Shown here one piece after another: positions 1-8,325 of a DNA stretch of 64,000 nucleotides. The stretch comes from CBDIBC01 sp965276635 (GTDB lineage Bacteria; Actinomycetota; Acidimicrobiia; Acidimicrobiales; Palsa-688). Made by a program: the position numbers and the translations under genes. Every line of letters begins with the position of its first letter. Positions within the stretch are counted from its first letter, which is position 1. The stretch spans positions 124,001 to 188,000 of the forward strand of contig CBDIBC010000005.1 of NCBI GenBank assembly GCA_965276635.1, read 5' to 3'. The notes under the pieces are model-generated. The model did not search any database. It was not told where the DNA came from and worked only from the letters and a program-made list of their open reading frames with translations.

Positions 1-1026
1 CATGATGGCGCCGGTCCCGTAGGTCATCAGCACATAGTCAGCCAGGTAGACCGGGACGTCCTGGCCGGTGAACGGGTTGACCGCGTGTGATCCGGTCCAC
101 ACGCCGCGCTTCTCCAGACCGCCCTCGCTCGACTGCCGGTCGATGTCAGACGTCGCTCGCACCCGTTCGACGAAGGCAGCCACCTCGGCGCGGCGGTCGT
201 CGGTGGTGAGGGCCTCGACCAGGGGGTGCTCGGGTGCGAGCACCATGAACGTGACGCCGAAGGCGGTGTCGGGACGGGTCGTGAACACGCGAATGGGTGC
301 CACGTCGTCGCGACCGGCCACTGCGAAGTCGAATGCCGCTCCCTCGGAGCGGCCGATCCAGTTTCGCTGCATGGTCTTGACCCGCTCCGGCCAGTCCAGG
401 TCGTCGAGGCCGGCCAGCAGCTCGTCGGCGTATTCGGTGATCCGGAAGAACCACTGCTCGAGGTCCCGCCGCTCCACCAGGTCGCCGCTGCGCTCGCAGG
501 TGCCGTCGGCCAGGACCTGCTCGTTCGCCAGCACGGTCTGGCAACCCGGGCACCAGTTCACGGGCGCGTTCTTCCGGTAAGCGAGCCCGGCGGCGAGGAA
601 CCGCTGGAAGATGACCTGGTTCCAGCGCATGTACTGCGGATCGTGGCTACGGATCTCCCGCCGCCAGTCGTAGCTGGCTCCCAGCCGGACCAGGCTGGCC
701 TTCAGCTCCTCGATGCGAGCATCGGTGAACTCGCGAGGGTGGGTGCCGGTCTTGATGGCTGCGTTCTCGGCCGGCAGGCCGAAGCTGTCGAAGCCGATGG
801 GGCTGAGAACGGCCTGGCCCTGCATGGTCCGATGGCGGACCAGGAGGTCGCCGAAGGTGTAGTTCCGCACGTGCCCCATGTGGGCCGGGCCACTCGGGTA
901 CGGGTACATGCAGAGGACGTAGGACGACGGGCGCGGGTCGTCGTTGTCGACCTGGTAGCTGCCGGACTCGGCCCAGCGCTGCTGCCATGTGGTCTCGACC
1001 GTCTGCGGGTCATACGCCTCTGCCAT
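1..1026 (-). CDS. leuS: Leucyl-tRNA synthetase, N-terminal part (cut by the window edge)
   Basis: Class I aminoacyl-tRNA synthetase that charges tRNA-Leu in the cytoplasm. The frame is open from the ATG at 1024-1026 to the window edge, giving 342 codons of a protein that is usually about 800-950 residues. The class I HIGH signature is visible as PYPSGPAHMGH near residues 42-52, followed by VRNYTFGD. A CPGC motif and editing-domain segments (TTRPDTAFG, GTGAIM) follow, which fits LeuS rather than IleS or ValS. In actinobacteria leuS lies close to rsfS and nadD; here those genes are about 12.8 kb away, so the intervening DNA looks inserted. Confidence 0.96.
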   Translation of the reverse strand, partial: MAEAYDPQTVETTWQQRWAESGSYQVDNDDPRPSSYVLCMYPYPSGPAHMGHVRNYTFGDLLVRHRTMQGQAVLSPIGFDSFGLPAENAAIKTGTHPREFTDARIEELKASLVRLGASYDWRREIRSHDPQYMRWNQVIFQRFLAAGLAYRKNAPVNWCPGCQTVLANEQVLADGTCERSGDLVERRDLEQWFFRITEYADELLAGLDDLDWPERVKTMQRNWIGRSEGAAFDFAVAGRDDVAPIRVFTTRPDTAFGVTFMVLAPEHPLVEALTTDDRRAEVAAFVERVRATSDIDRQSSEGGLEKRGVWTGSHAVNPFTGQDVPVYLADYVLMTYGTGAIM

Positions 1027-1137
1027 AGCGCCTGATGGTACCGGTGCGGACTCTGACGCCCGACGTCCGTCGCCCTCGTACGCATGGCGGCGACGTCGGC
1101 GGGTGCGCGCCCCGCTGCTAGTGTCGACGTACCTCCT

Positions 1138-1211
<74 letters not shown>

Positions 1212-1494
1212 CCACCCTGACCAGCACGGATGCGGCTAAGCGGTCATCCGACGAGGGCTCCGAAACGGGCCTCGGGGGCCAGCCCTCCTGCGAGGTGGCG
1301 TACTGGATGCCGCCCAAGTTCAGTGACACCACGCAGGCGAGGCAATTCGGCGTGCCTGGCCGACTCATTCGCAGGCATGCGCTGCTCGCTGACGACTACC
1401 GAGCCGTCAGCGACACGACTGACTATACGATTCGCCGCCGACGCCGCTGAGGCGCGCAGCTCATCCCAGCAGCGCTGCCGATAGCGCCGCCCCG

Positions 1495-1633
1495 GTCCAC
1501 TCCCCCATCCCGGGGATCTGTGGGCGTAGGTGGCGAGGGTGACCTTCGGGTCGTGGCCGAGCAGGTCAGCGACAACCTTCACCGGCATTCCCGAGGCGAG
1601 CATCAACGAGGCGGCAGCCGCGGCTCGTCCAGA
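1495..1633 (-). pseudogene. Tyrosine recombinase (integrase) C-terminal remnant
   Basis: The minus strand encodes a fragment reading SLMLASGMPVKVVADLLGHD followed by PKVTLATYAH. That is the end of a phage-type integrase: the stretch after the HxxR box, the LGH motif and the catalytic-Tyr segment (ATYAH). The rest of the catalytic domain and the whole N-terminal part are missing; the frame continues downstream without family similarity to about 1244. It points toward tRNA-Ala, the usual arrangement for an element integrated at a tRNA 3' end. Confidence 0.72.
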
Positions 1634-1720
1634 TCGGCCTGGAAGGTGGCCCGGTTGACGGCCACAGGCAGACTCGCTGCGTTGGGGGCGCCGGCCACCG
1701 GCCCGCCAAGGTTTGTTGAT

Positions 1721-2107
1721 TCATCCGTCATGACTGATCTCTTCGTCTTTGTTGGGATAGAGCCGTCGCTTCTTTGTTGCTTCTGCGTGAGCTGCTTCGG
1801 CGAGCTGTTTGATCGTGGTGAGTCGCCGGTTCCACTTTGCGGCGAAGTCAGCCAGGGCCCGAATGGCCTGGTCAAGACGCTCGGCTTCGACCTGGTAAAG
1901 CACCTCCCGACCCTGCTTGCGCCGGCTGACCAACCCGGCCTCTTCGAGCACGACCAGATGCTTGGAGACCGCTTGGCGGGTGAAGGGCACCCGTCCGGCC
2001 AACCAGCTGGCGCTGATCTCACCATTGCTGACGAGGAGATCGAGGACCCGGCGACGAGACGGGTCGGCGATGGCCGACCACAACGCGTCATCGGCCTGCG
2101 TCGTCAT
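1721..2107 (-). CDS. ArsR/SmtB-family winged-helix repressor
   Basis: A 128-residue DNA-binding protein. The N-terminal half has the ArsR winged helix: ALWSAIADPSRRRVLDLL, then a recognition helix in TRQAVSKHLVVLEEAGLV and the wing RRKQGREVLYQVE. There is no obvious metal-binding cysteine pair. This subtype usually sits beside AHSA1/SRPBCC proteins. Its ATG overlaps the end of the upstream AHSA1 gene by 4 bp (2104-2107), indicating translational coupling. It probably binds the inverted repeats at 2608-2686 and controls its own operon and the divergent MFS gene; this is inference from layout. Confidence 0.88.
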   Translation of the reverse strand: MTTQADDALWSAIADPSRRRVLDLLVSNGEISASWLAGRVPFTRQAVSKHLVVLEEAGLVSRRKQGREVLYQVEAERLDQAIRALADFAAKWNRRLTTIKQLAEAAHAEATKKRRLYPNKDEEISHDG

Positions 2108-2553
2108 CCCGTGCGGCGCTCCGCCAAGACAGCGGCCAGGCGGTCCAGGAACTCTGCCCAGCCGCCTCGGTGCTCGGCGGCATAACCCTGCTTCTCTGCG
2201 TCGGGCCAGTCGCGCCGCTCGTGGCCGCTCTCGACCACGCGAAGACGAGTCCGCTCGTCGCCCTCGGACGTCAGGGTGAACTCAACGAGCATCGAGTTCC
2301 CCGCCACCGGCTCCTCCTCGCGCGGGTGGTTCCATCGGAACGAAAATCGATTCGGCGGATCGACCGTCTCCACCACCACCGGGGCGCCCTGGTCCCCGAA
2401 CTCCAGGTAGCCATGCGCGCCAGGCTCCACCATAAGGTCCACCCGATCAGCGAACCACAGGCTCATCTGATCCGGCTCGGTGACGGTGCGCCACACCACC
2501 TCCACCGGTGCCTCGATCAGAACCTCCTGCTCAATCGTCAGGCCTACCACCAC
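2104..2553 (-). CDS. AHSA1/START-like SRPBCC-domain protein
   Basis: A 149-residue SRPBCC (Aha1 C-terminal-like) hydrophobic-cavity protein. Family signs are IEAPVEVVWRTVTEPDQMSL early, the FGDQGAPVVVETVDPPNRF strand region, and the C-terminal amphipathic helix GGWAEFLDRLAAVLAE. The ligand is unknown. The start is a GTG at 2551-2553 (a second in-frame GTG follows) with GGAGA just upstream. It is the first gene of an operon with the ArsR gene and is transcribed away from the MFS gene at 2708. ArsR-AHSA1 pairs are common in actinobacteria, usually with ArsR first; here the order is reversed. Confidence 0.85.
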   Translation of the reverse strand: MVVGLTIEQEVLIEAPVEVVWRTVTEPDQMSLWFADRVDLMVEPGAHGYLEFGDQGAPVVVETVDPPNRFSFRWNHPREEEPVAGNSMLVEFTLTSEGDERTRLRVVESGHERRDWPDAEKQGYAAEHRGGWAEFLDRLAAVLAERRTG

Positions 2554-2607
2554 TCTCCGATCCCTCCCTCCGGCATGTCGGTCATCGCCGACCCCCTTCT
2601 CTTAAAC

Positions 2608-2686
2608 TGCAACCCACAGTAGCACGTAAGGTGTTGTGCAATGACCGGTTGCATGTCACGAGGGGTACGTGCTACTATTGGTTGCA
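2608..2686. promoter_or_regulatory. Divergent promoter/operator with nested inverted repeats
   Basis: Two 21-bp arms (2608-2628 and 2666-2686) are inverted copies matching at 19 of 21 positions, including perfect AGTAGCACGTA/TACGTGCTACT and TGCAACC/GGTTGCA blocks. A second, inner palindrome TGCAA-N7-TTGCA occupies 2637-2653, so the motif TTGCA occurs four times, twice on each strand. A plausible plus-strand promoter is TTGCAT (2649-2654), an 18-bp spacer, then TACTAT (2673-2678), leading to the MFS gene. A mirrored -10-like TACTGT faces the AHSA1-ArsR operon. The symmetry suggests a repressor operator, probably for the adjacent ArsR protein. Confidence 0.7.
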
Positions 2687-2707
2687 CATCGAGCCGGAGG
2701 AAGAAGC

Positions 2708-4202
2708 ATGCAGAACGTCCTACAGACTGAAGGATTCGGCCTCGCCACCCAGTTTGGGAGCAGGCCGCGTCCCCTGACGTCGGGCCAGCGCTGGCGGGCA
2801 TTCACGCTCCTGGTGGTCGCCTACTTCATCACCGTCGTGGACTTCACCATCGTCAACGTTGCCCTGCCTACCATCGGACGAAGGCTTCACTTCGCCGAGT
2901 CCGACCTGCAATGGGTGGTCACCGCCTACGGACTGACCTTCGCCGGCTTCCTGCTCCTCGGCGGCCGGGCCGCGGACCTGCTCGGACGGCGCCGCCTGCT
3001 CATGGCCGGCCTGGTCGTCTTCACCACCGCATCGCTCGGCGGCGGTGTGGCCACCTCCGACACGTTCCTGATCGTGATGCGGGGCATGCAGGGGCTCGGC
3101 GCCGCGCTCGTGCTCCCCGCGGCCCTGTCGATCGTGATGAACATGTTCACCGAGGGCGCCGAACGCAACAGGGCGCTCGGCATCTGGGGCGGGGTCGGCG
3201 CGCTGGGTGGCACGGTTGGCCTCCTGGCTGGCGGCATCCTCACCACCTACGTCGGCTGGCAGTACATCTTCTTCTTCAACGTCCCCATCGGCGCAGTCGC
3301 CCTGATCCTGCTCCCGAACGTGGTGCCCGAGAGCCGGGCCGGCAGCACACGTCGGCGCTACGACCCCTTCGGGGCCATCTCGATCACCGCCGCCCTGCTG
3401 ATCTTCGTCTACGCCATCTCCGAGGCGCCCCAAGTCGGCTGGGCAGCCACCCAAACCATCGCCATGCTCGCCGCCGGCGTCGCGCTGCTCGCCGTGTTCT
3501 TCGTCATCGAGACGAAGGTCCAAGCGCCCCTCCTCCCGCTACCGCTGCTCCGGCTGCGCAGTGTGGCCGGCTCGAATGCCGTCGGCTTCCTGCTCGGGAC
3601 CAGCTTCTTTACCTTCGTGTTCCTGGGCACCCTCTACATGCAGCAGGCGCTCGGCTTCTCCGCTCTGGCCACCCGGGGCGGCCTGGATGACGGCGTCGGC
3701 CACCTCCCTGGCCTTCGCCGGCCTCTCCCAGAAGCTCGTGACCAAGACCTCACCGAAGGCCGTCATGGCCTTGGGCATGACCCTCATCGGCGCCGGGATG
3801 CTGTGGGCCACCCAGGCCCCACCCAACGGGAACTTCTGGGCCGACCTGGCCGGCCCGTTCTTCGTCGCTGGCATGGGCACCGCCTTCGCCTTCATCCCGA
3901 TCTCCATCGGGGCGCTCACCGGGGTCACCGAACGCGACGCAGGAATCGCCTCCGGCCTGGTCAACACCTCACAGAACCTCGGGGGTGCGATCGGTGTGGC
4001 CGTCGCCTCGTCCATCTCGGCGTCGCGCTACCACGCCCTTGTTCACCTCGGCTACCCAACCGGCGCGGCGCTCACCGAAGGACTGCATCTAGCCATCTGG
4101 ATCTGCGGACTTGCCGGTCTGGCCGCGGTACCCGTCGCCCTGGGCCTGATGCGCCGCCCAGTACGGCTCCGCTCGCCACGCTCAAGCCGCGAAAGCTCAT
4201 GA
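2708..4202 (+). pseudogene. DHA2-family (EmrB/QacA-type) MFS drug exporter, one-base frameshift
   Basis: The gene starts at ATG 2708 behind GGAGGA (2696-2701). It encodes a 14-helix major facilitator: the first helix carries VVDFTIVNVALPTI, the loop GRRAADLLGRRR is the MFS motif A, and RGMQGLGAALVLPAALSIV is typical of DHA2. In the run ACCCGGGG at 3671-3678 one extra C shifts the frame. Removing it restores LATGAAWMTASATSLAFAGL and a continuous 497-residue protein ending at 4202. So this is either a very recent null mutation or a base-call error in a C/G run. Likely role: proton-driven efflux of a hydrophobic compound, controlled by the neighbouring ArsR protein. Confidence 0.85.
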
Positions 4203-4420
4203 TGTCAGCAACCCATTTAGCCCTTCGAGCAGGGGCATCGAGAAAGCCAAGCAGATCACCGCGCTACAGCCAGCCGCCCGGCAACAGCAGCGGACCAGGG
4301 ACCTGGCCGACGGCCGGGATCGCCTGGAACGGTAATCCCCTGTCAATGGCCAGCCGTCAAAGTTGAGGATCGCTGAGGACGACACGGTGCGGACGACTTC
4401 GACAGGATGCTGGTCTACCC

Positions 4421-5680
4421 CGGCGAGTGGAATCGAACGGGCATCGCTTCCAGGCTGGGGAGGCCGGTGAAGTAGCCGGGTCTCCAGACCAGCTCGTCGT
4501 CGTCGACGGCGAGGATTGGGGTCACACCGCCGAGGCGATGGCGCCGAGACCGGCGTGGAGCTGCAGGTGGGCGATGGCCGCCCCGAGGCAGCGATGGGGT
4601 CCGGCCGCGAAGCTGAGGTGGCCGCTGTCGGTTCAGTTTAATCGATCTCGTTGGGGGCGCTCGAACACGGAAGGTCCACGGTTCACCGCGGCGAGAGAGA
4701 CGACAACCACGTGCCCCCGGCGGCTTGGGACGCAGCCGAGCTCGACGTCGGCGGTCGCCAGTCGGAGACTGTCGGAGGCGACGGCGTGGTCTAAGCGCAG
4801 CAGCTCCTCGACCGTCGGGGCGAGGAGCGCAGGACGCTTCCGGAGCCGGTCCAGTGCGGCGGGCTGGACCATCAGACGGAGCAGCCCGTGGAGGAGCGCC
4901 CGGGCGGGAGGGACGAGCCCGCCGAGCAGCAGGGTCAGGACGACGTTGGGCGCCTCCGCCGCCCGCACACCGTTCCTCCCGCGTCCACGGTCGTCGAGCA
5001 AAAACGTGGCCATCCCGCTCGCGGGTTGCGCAGGTCCGCCTCGAGGAGCCGCCCGGCCCATCTGAGCAATGACGCCTCGGCGCGGCTGCGTCTCCGGGGC
5101 GGCGGGTGGGGCGAACACCTATACCGCCTCGCTGGCCACGTCCTCGAGGTCTTTCCTGAGACCTGAGGGGGGCACCCAGGAGATCTCCCAGGCTGGCGGC
5201 CGCCAGTGGCACGGCCAGGTCGCTCATGAGCTCCACCGGCCGTTGCGTCTCGCTCAGCTGCGACACTCCCCACGCCGCTAACCGCCACGCCGCTAACCGG
5301 TCGGCCTGCTGGCGGACCTTGCGAAGGAGTTCGCCACCCATCACCGAGCCTACGGCACGGCGAAGGCGCTAATGGGCTGGGCCGTTCATGACGAACAGCC
5401 GGCCGGCGGCCTCGTCGAAGACCCGATCGGTCGGCATCCCCGGGAACCAGATGGCGAAACGAGGATCGCCCAGCACCTGCTTGGCCAGGGCGTAGCTTGT
5501 CACGAGCCAGGCGGGTCCGTCCCCGTCGAGAACCACCGGTAAGACGAGGCCGGCGTCGCGGTACCGGCCGAGGGCCCGGGACGACCGACAGGGAGCCTCA
5601 GGCGGGAAGGGGTACACGGCGAGATCCGCAGCGCCACGCCCGTCCTGCGGACCGGCCGCCTGGGGCTCGGGGTGCTGCAT
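4421..5680 (-). pseudogene. Cytochrome P450, decayed
   Basis: The pieces line up as a bacterial P450 of about 400 residues but in several frames. The N-terminus (from ATG 5680) reads GDGPAWLVTSYALAKQVLGD and FVMNGPAH, then hits an in-frame TAG where family members continue H-x-R-L-R-R. The same frame resumes (RRAVGSVMGGELLRKV) and later shifts. The K-helix region is VEELLRLD. The heme-binding loop near 4560-4600 is intact in yet another frame, FAAGPHRCLGAA, with the cysteine ligand. At least one stop and two frameshifts are needed, so no enzyme can be made. A short duplication near 5275-5300 (CACGCCGCTAACCG twice) adds to the damage. Confidence 0.85.
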
Positions 5681-5928
5681 GTGACCAGTATCGCCCTACC
5701 GCAATCGACGCGACATGCACGAGCGGCGGGAATGGTCACGCCCCACGAGCCCAGCGGCGCCAGCTGGAGCATCGCATTGACACGTCTGGGAACGGGGACT
5801 TGCGTCACCAGATGGCGCTGGTTACGAAGTGGGTGTCGTAGCGGCAGCCTTGTCGGAGCGCACGATGGCCGGCTCGTGCGGGCTGGCGGCGAAGGCAGTA
5901 ACACTTGTTAGCTGGCTACTTTGCTAGC

Positions 5929-6117
5929 ATGATGGCGGTGGGCGTCGAGGAAGTCAGACAGTTCAACGTGTACCTGCCGGTCGGGCTGATCAAGCAGGTC
6001 AAGCACCACGCCATCGAGTCGGACCTGTCCCTCTCGGCGTTGGTCGCCGATGCGCTGCGTAGATACCTCGACGACACCCACGGCCAGCGACGGCGACCAA
6101 CTGAACGAGGAGACTGA
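5929..6117 (+). CDS. CopG-type ribbon-helix-helix protein
   Basis: A 62-residue protein with a ribbon-helix-helix fold: the strand RQFNVYLPVGLIKQV followed by helices in HHAIESDLSLSALVADALRR. Such proteins are small dimeric repressors or antitoxins. ATG 5929 is chosen because it directly precedes the conserved part; ATG 5932 is an alternative. The stop is one base before the ATG of the VOC gene, so the two are translationally coupled. No toxin-like partner is evident; the partner is the VOC protein. It probably autoregulates the pair. Confidence 0.85.
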   Translation: MMAVGVEEVRQFNVYLPVGLIKQVKHHAIESDLSLSALVADALRRYLDDTHGQRRRPTERGD

Positions 6118-6118
6118 C

Positions 6119-6463
6119 ATGACAACCGAGGGCATCGAAGCCGTGTACCTGGAGACCCACAACTGGGGTAAGGCAGCGAAGTTCTTCCAGGCCATGGGCT
6201 TCACGCTGGAGTTCGAGACCGACCATTCCTCCGGCCAGCTACGCAACGGTGACGGTCCCTACGTCTTCGTTGCTGAGATCCCCGACGATCGAGAGCCGGG
6301 AGTGCAACTCGTCCTGAAGGTGCCCGACGCAGCCGTGTTCCGGCCCGATCCTGCCGTGGAGGTGGTCACCCCATTTGCGGACACCCATCACGGGACCAAG
6401 GAGATGACCGTGCGCGACCCCGACGGGCGCACCTGGAGCCTCCAGGCCCCGGCCAAGAACTGA
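6119..6463 (+). CDS. VOC-superfamily (glyoxalase/bleomycin-resistance-like) protein
   Basis: A 114-residue VOC-fold protein. It shows the paired beta-alpha-beta modules: IEAVYLETHNWGKAAKFFQA with MGFTLEFE at the start, and EMTVRDPDGRTWSLQAP at the end, the usual VOC C-terminal signature. Substrate is not predictable; relatives include fosfomycin and bleomycin resistance proteins and dioxygenases. It starts one base after the stop of the CopG gene, implying co-translation. The metal-ligand pattern is not clear from sequence. Confidence 0.82.
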   Translation: MTTEGIEAVYLETHNWGKAAKFFQAMGFTLEFETDHSSGQLRNGDGPYVFVAEIPDDREPGVQLVLKVPDAAVFRPDPAVEVVTPFADTHHGTKEMTVRDPDGRTWSLQAPAKN

Positions 6464-6538
6464 CCGCAAGAGAGAGGACACCCCATGACCGATGAATGAT
6501 CTGCGGCGTCACCTTTGAGCCTTGGTAGCCCGGTGGCC

Positions 6539-6814
6539 CTACGCGGCCTTCCGCCGCCCCGCCAAGCGCTCTCGGGCGCTGAGACTGCCCCAGATGCCAG
6601 CAAGGGACGATTCCTGCCCGGGCGGCCCAGGCTCGGCTCTGGGCGCCACGAGGCAGCTCCGACAGACCGCCTTGGCTGGCCTGGGATTGTCGCCCTTCTC
6701 CACGAACCACAACACCTCCGCTGGTGCCTCCCGACAGGTGGCGTCGGCGTGCCAAGCGGGGCGAGACCGGGCGAGCAGTTCCAGGGACGTCACCGATGTC
6801 GGTGCTCTCGTCAC
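6539..6814 (-). CDS. WhiB-like protein lacking the fourth cysteine
   Basis: A 91-residue protein with the WhiB family layout: WHADATC (first Cys), the spacing to AVCRSC (second and third Cys), then GIWGSLSARERLAGRR, matching the conserved G[IV]WGG turn and basic C-terminus. WhiB proteins normally bind a 4Fe-4S cluster through C-xn-C-x2-C-x5-C. Here CRSC is followed by LVAPRAEPGP, so the fourth cysteine is absent and the stretch before GIWG is Pro/Gly-rich rather than helical. It may be a damaged gene or one that cannot hold a normal cluster. The GTG start at 6812-6814 is the best available. WhiB proteins are restricted to actinobacteria and their phages. Confidence 0.78.
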   Translation of the reverse strand: MTRAPTSVTSLELLARSRPAWHADATCREAPAEVLWFVEKGDNPRPAKAVCRSCLVAPRAEPGPPGQESSLAGIWGSLSARERLAGRRKAA

Positions 6815-6907
6815 AGAAAGAAGCGGTCAGTGCCGCAAGCTCAGGCATCGACGCTGACGATCCCGCAATCGGTTGACCGGATGACCTCTTCCTGACGGCG
6901 GGTGGCG

Positions 6908-7786
6908 TCAGCCGGCGCTGATGGCCACGATCGGCTGGGTCAACCTGATGGCGCCTGTCGATCCGAGGAACGGCGCGTCACCGAACGTGAAGATGCCCCC
7001 GTCAGATGCGACGAGCCAGTAGCCGGCGCCGCTCGAGGTCGACGCCATCCCGACGACCGGCTGGTTCAACCGCAGGTTGCCGGTGGACCCGAAGAACCTC
7101 CCGTCGCCGAACGAGAAGATCCCCCCATCCGACGCAACCAACCAGTAGCCACCGCCATCGGGGGTCGCGGCCATACCGACCACAGGCCGGTTCAGGCGCG
7201 TCGCCCCGGTGGACCCGTAGAAGCGGGCGTCGCCGAAGCTGAAGACACCACCGTCGCTCTGGAGTACCCACAGGCCTTGGCCGTCGGCTGTGCGGGCCGC
7301 CCCGACGACGTACCGGCCGGGAGCGACCGTGTAGCCCTGGATCGAGGGGTCAGCGTCGCCGTACGCGAACACGGTGCCGTCGAACATCGCCACCCAGTAG
7401 CCGTGGCCATCCACGGTCGGCACGATCGCAGCGGCTGACGGTGTGATGGCGTGGTAGTAGCCGTGGGCGTCGTAGTAGTCGGCGGGCTGCCCGTAGCTCT
7501 GGGCGTCGCCGAACGCGGTGACGGTGGCGGGATAGGCAGACACCTCCCAGTAGCCATTGCCCGACGGCGTGGCCGCGAACGCGACGCATCCGGCGGTGTT
7601 CATGGAGATGGGACAGGTGCCCGGCGAGCCGGCCCCCTCGAATCGAGCCGACCCGAAGTCGAAGATCCCGCCGTCTGCCCCCATCATCCGATAGCCGCCA
7701 GCGGTCTGCGCGTGGGCGACACCGCCACCCATGAGCAGCGAGACCGCCAACACCGATGCCCCTACCAACGCTCCGACTCGCTTCAC
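6908..7786 (-). CDS. Secreted glycine/aromatic repeat protein (YWLVASDGGIFSFGD repeats)
   Basis: About 292 residues from the chosen GTG at 7784-7786, which gives a clean signal peptide (KRVGALVGASVLAVSLLMGG, cleavage near AHAQ). The frame is open further upstream to 7909, but the extra 41 residues do not look secreted. The mature protein is built of roughly 40-residue repeats with the cores GYWLVASDGGIFSFGD and FFGSTG; the last three are the most regular. Such repeats probably fold as blade or beta-solenoid units on the cell surface. Function is unknown. Confidence 0.82.
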   Translation of the reverse strand: MKRVGALVGASVLAVSLLMGGGVAHAQTAGGYRMMGADGGIFDFGSARFEGAGSPGTCPISMNTAGCVAFAATPSGNGYWEVSAYPATVTAFGDAQSYGQPADYYDAHGYYHAITPSAAAIVPTVDGHGYWVAMFDGTVFAYGDADPSIQGYTVAPGRYVVGAARTADGQGLWVLQSDGGVFSFGDARFYGSTGATRLNRPVVGMAATPDGGGYWLVASDGGIFSFGDGRFFGSTGNLRLNQPVVGMASTSSGAGYWLVASDGGIFTFGDAPFLGSTGAIRLTQPIVAISAG

Positions 7787-8070
7787 GCGCTCGAAGCTAA
7801 CCGAACTCGGACCCGCGGTCCCGGGCCGACTACCCAAGGCGTCTTTCGCCTCCCGCCACTCCTCGATGTCCTCACCTTCCCAAAGACGACCGGCGCTGAG
7901 AATGGGCATCAGGCGCTAGCCGGCGGAGGACTCCACCAACGTCCGTCCGTCTCCACCCCCCATGTGGTCCAGCCCGGGCGGTCGGGCTTTGCGTGACCGA
8001 CCGCCTTCCTGTGCAGATAGCCGGTTCCACCAACATTGACGAGCTGCGTCTCTTCCGTAACGACCCGTGC

Positions 8071-8325
8071 TCAGGTATCCGACAGTGCCTTCGCGAGCGA
8101 GGAAGCCGCACTGGCCATTGACGTGTTCGCCAATGGAATTGGAATGCTCCAGAATCCATGTATCGGGCTAGCTTCATCCTGGACCTTAACGGAGACACCG
8201 GCCGCACGGAGTTTTTGCGCATATGCGTGGACCTCATCACGAAGCACGTCGTAGCCGGCAACGACGATGCATGTCGAAGGGAGCCCCTCGAGTCGCTCGG
8301 CTTGCAGCGGAGCAACCCGCCGCTC
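8071..8325 (-). pseudogene. Alpha/beta hydrolase fold-3, C-terminal remnant
   Basis: The last 70 or so codons read LPSTCIVVAGYDVLRDEVHA and YAQKLRAAGVSVKV, then a segment with IHGFWSI. This is the acid/His end of HSL-type (alpha/beta hydrolase-3) esterases: the Asp lies in the GYDVLRDE loop and the His in IHGF. The nucleophile elbow and oxyanion HGGG box are missing. Upstream the frame runs straight into cytochrome P450 sequence, so two genes were joined by a deletion. Confidence 0.72.

Noticed and set aside
1244..1500. C-terminal continuation of the integrase remnant as a real gene
   Set aside because: After ATYAH the sequence has no family similarity and there is no plausible start.
1603..2091. 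Minus-strand frame overlapping the ArsR gene
   Set aside because: Out-of-frame shadow; the 1721-2107 frame carries the winged-helix motifs.
4203..4420. Short helical reading frame after the exporter gene (GIEKAKQITALQPAARQQQR)
   Set aside because: Too short, no start context and no family similarity.
4415..5344. 309-residue minus-strand frame as an independent gene
   Set aside because: Only its first part is P450 sequence; the rest is out-of-frame Arg/Pro-rich translation of the same P450 remnant.
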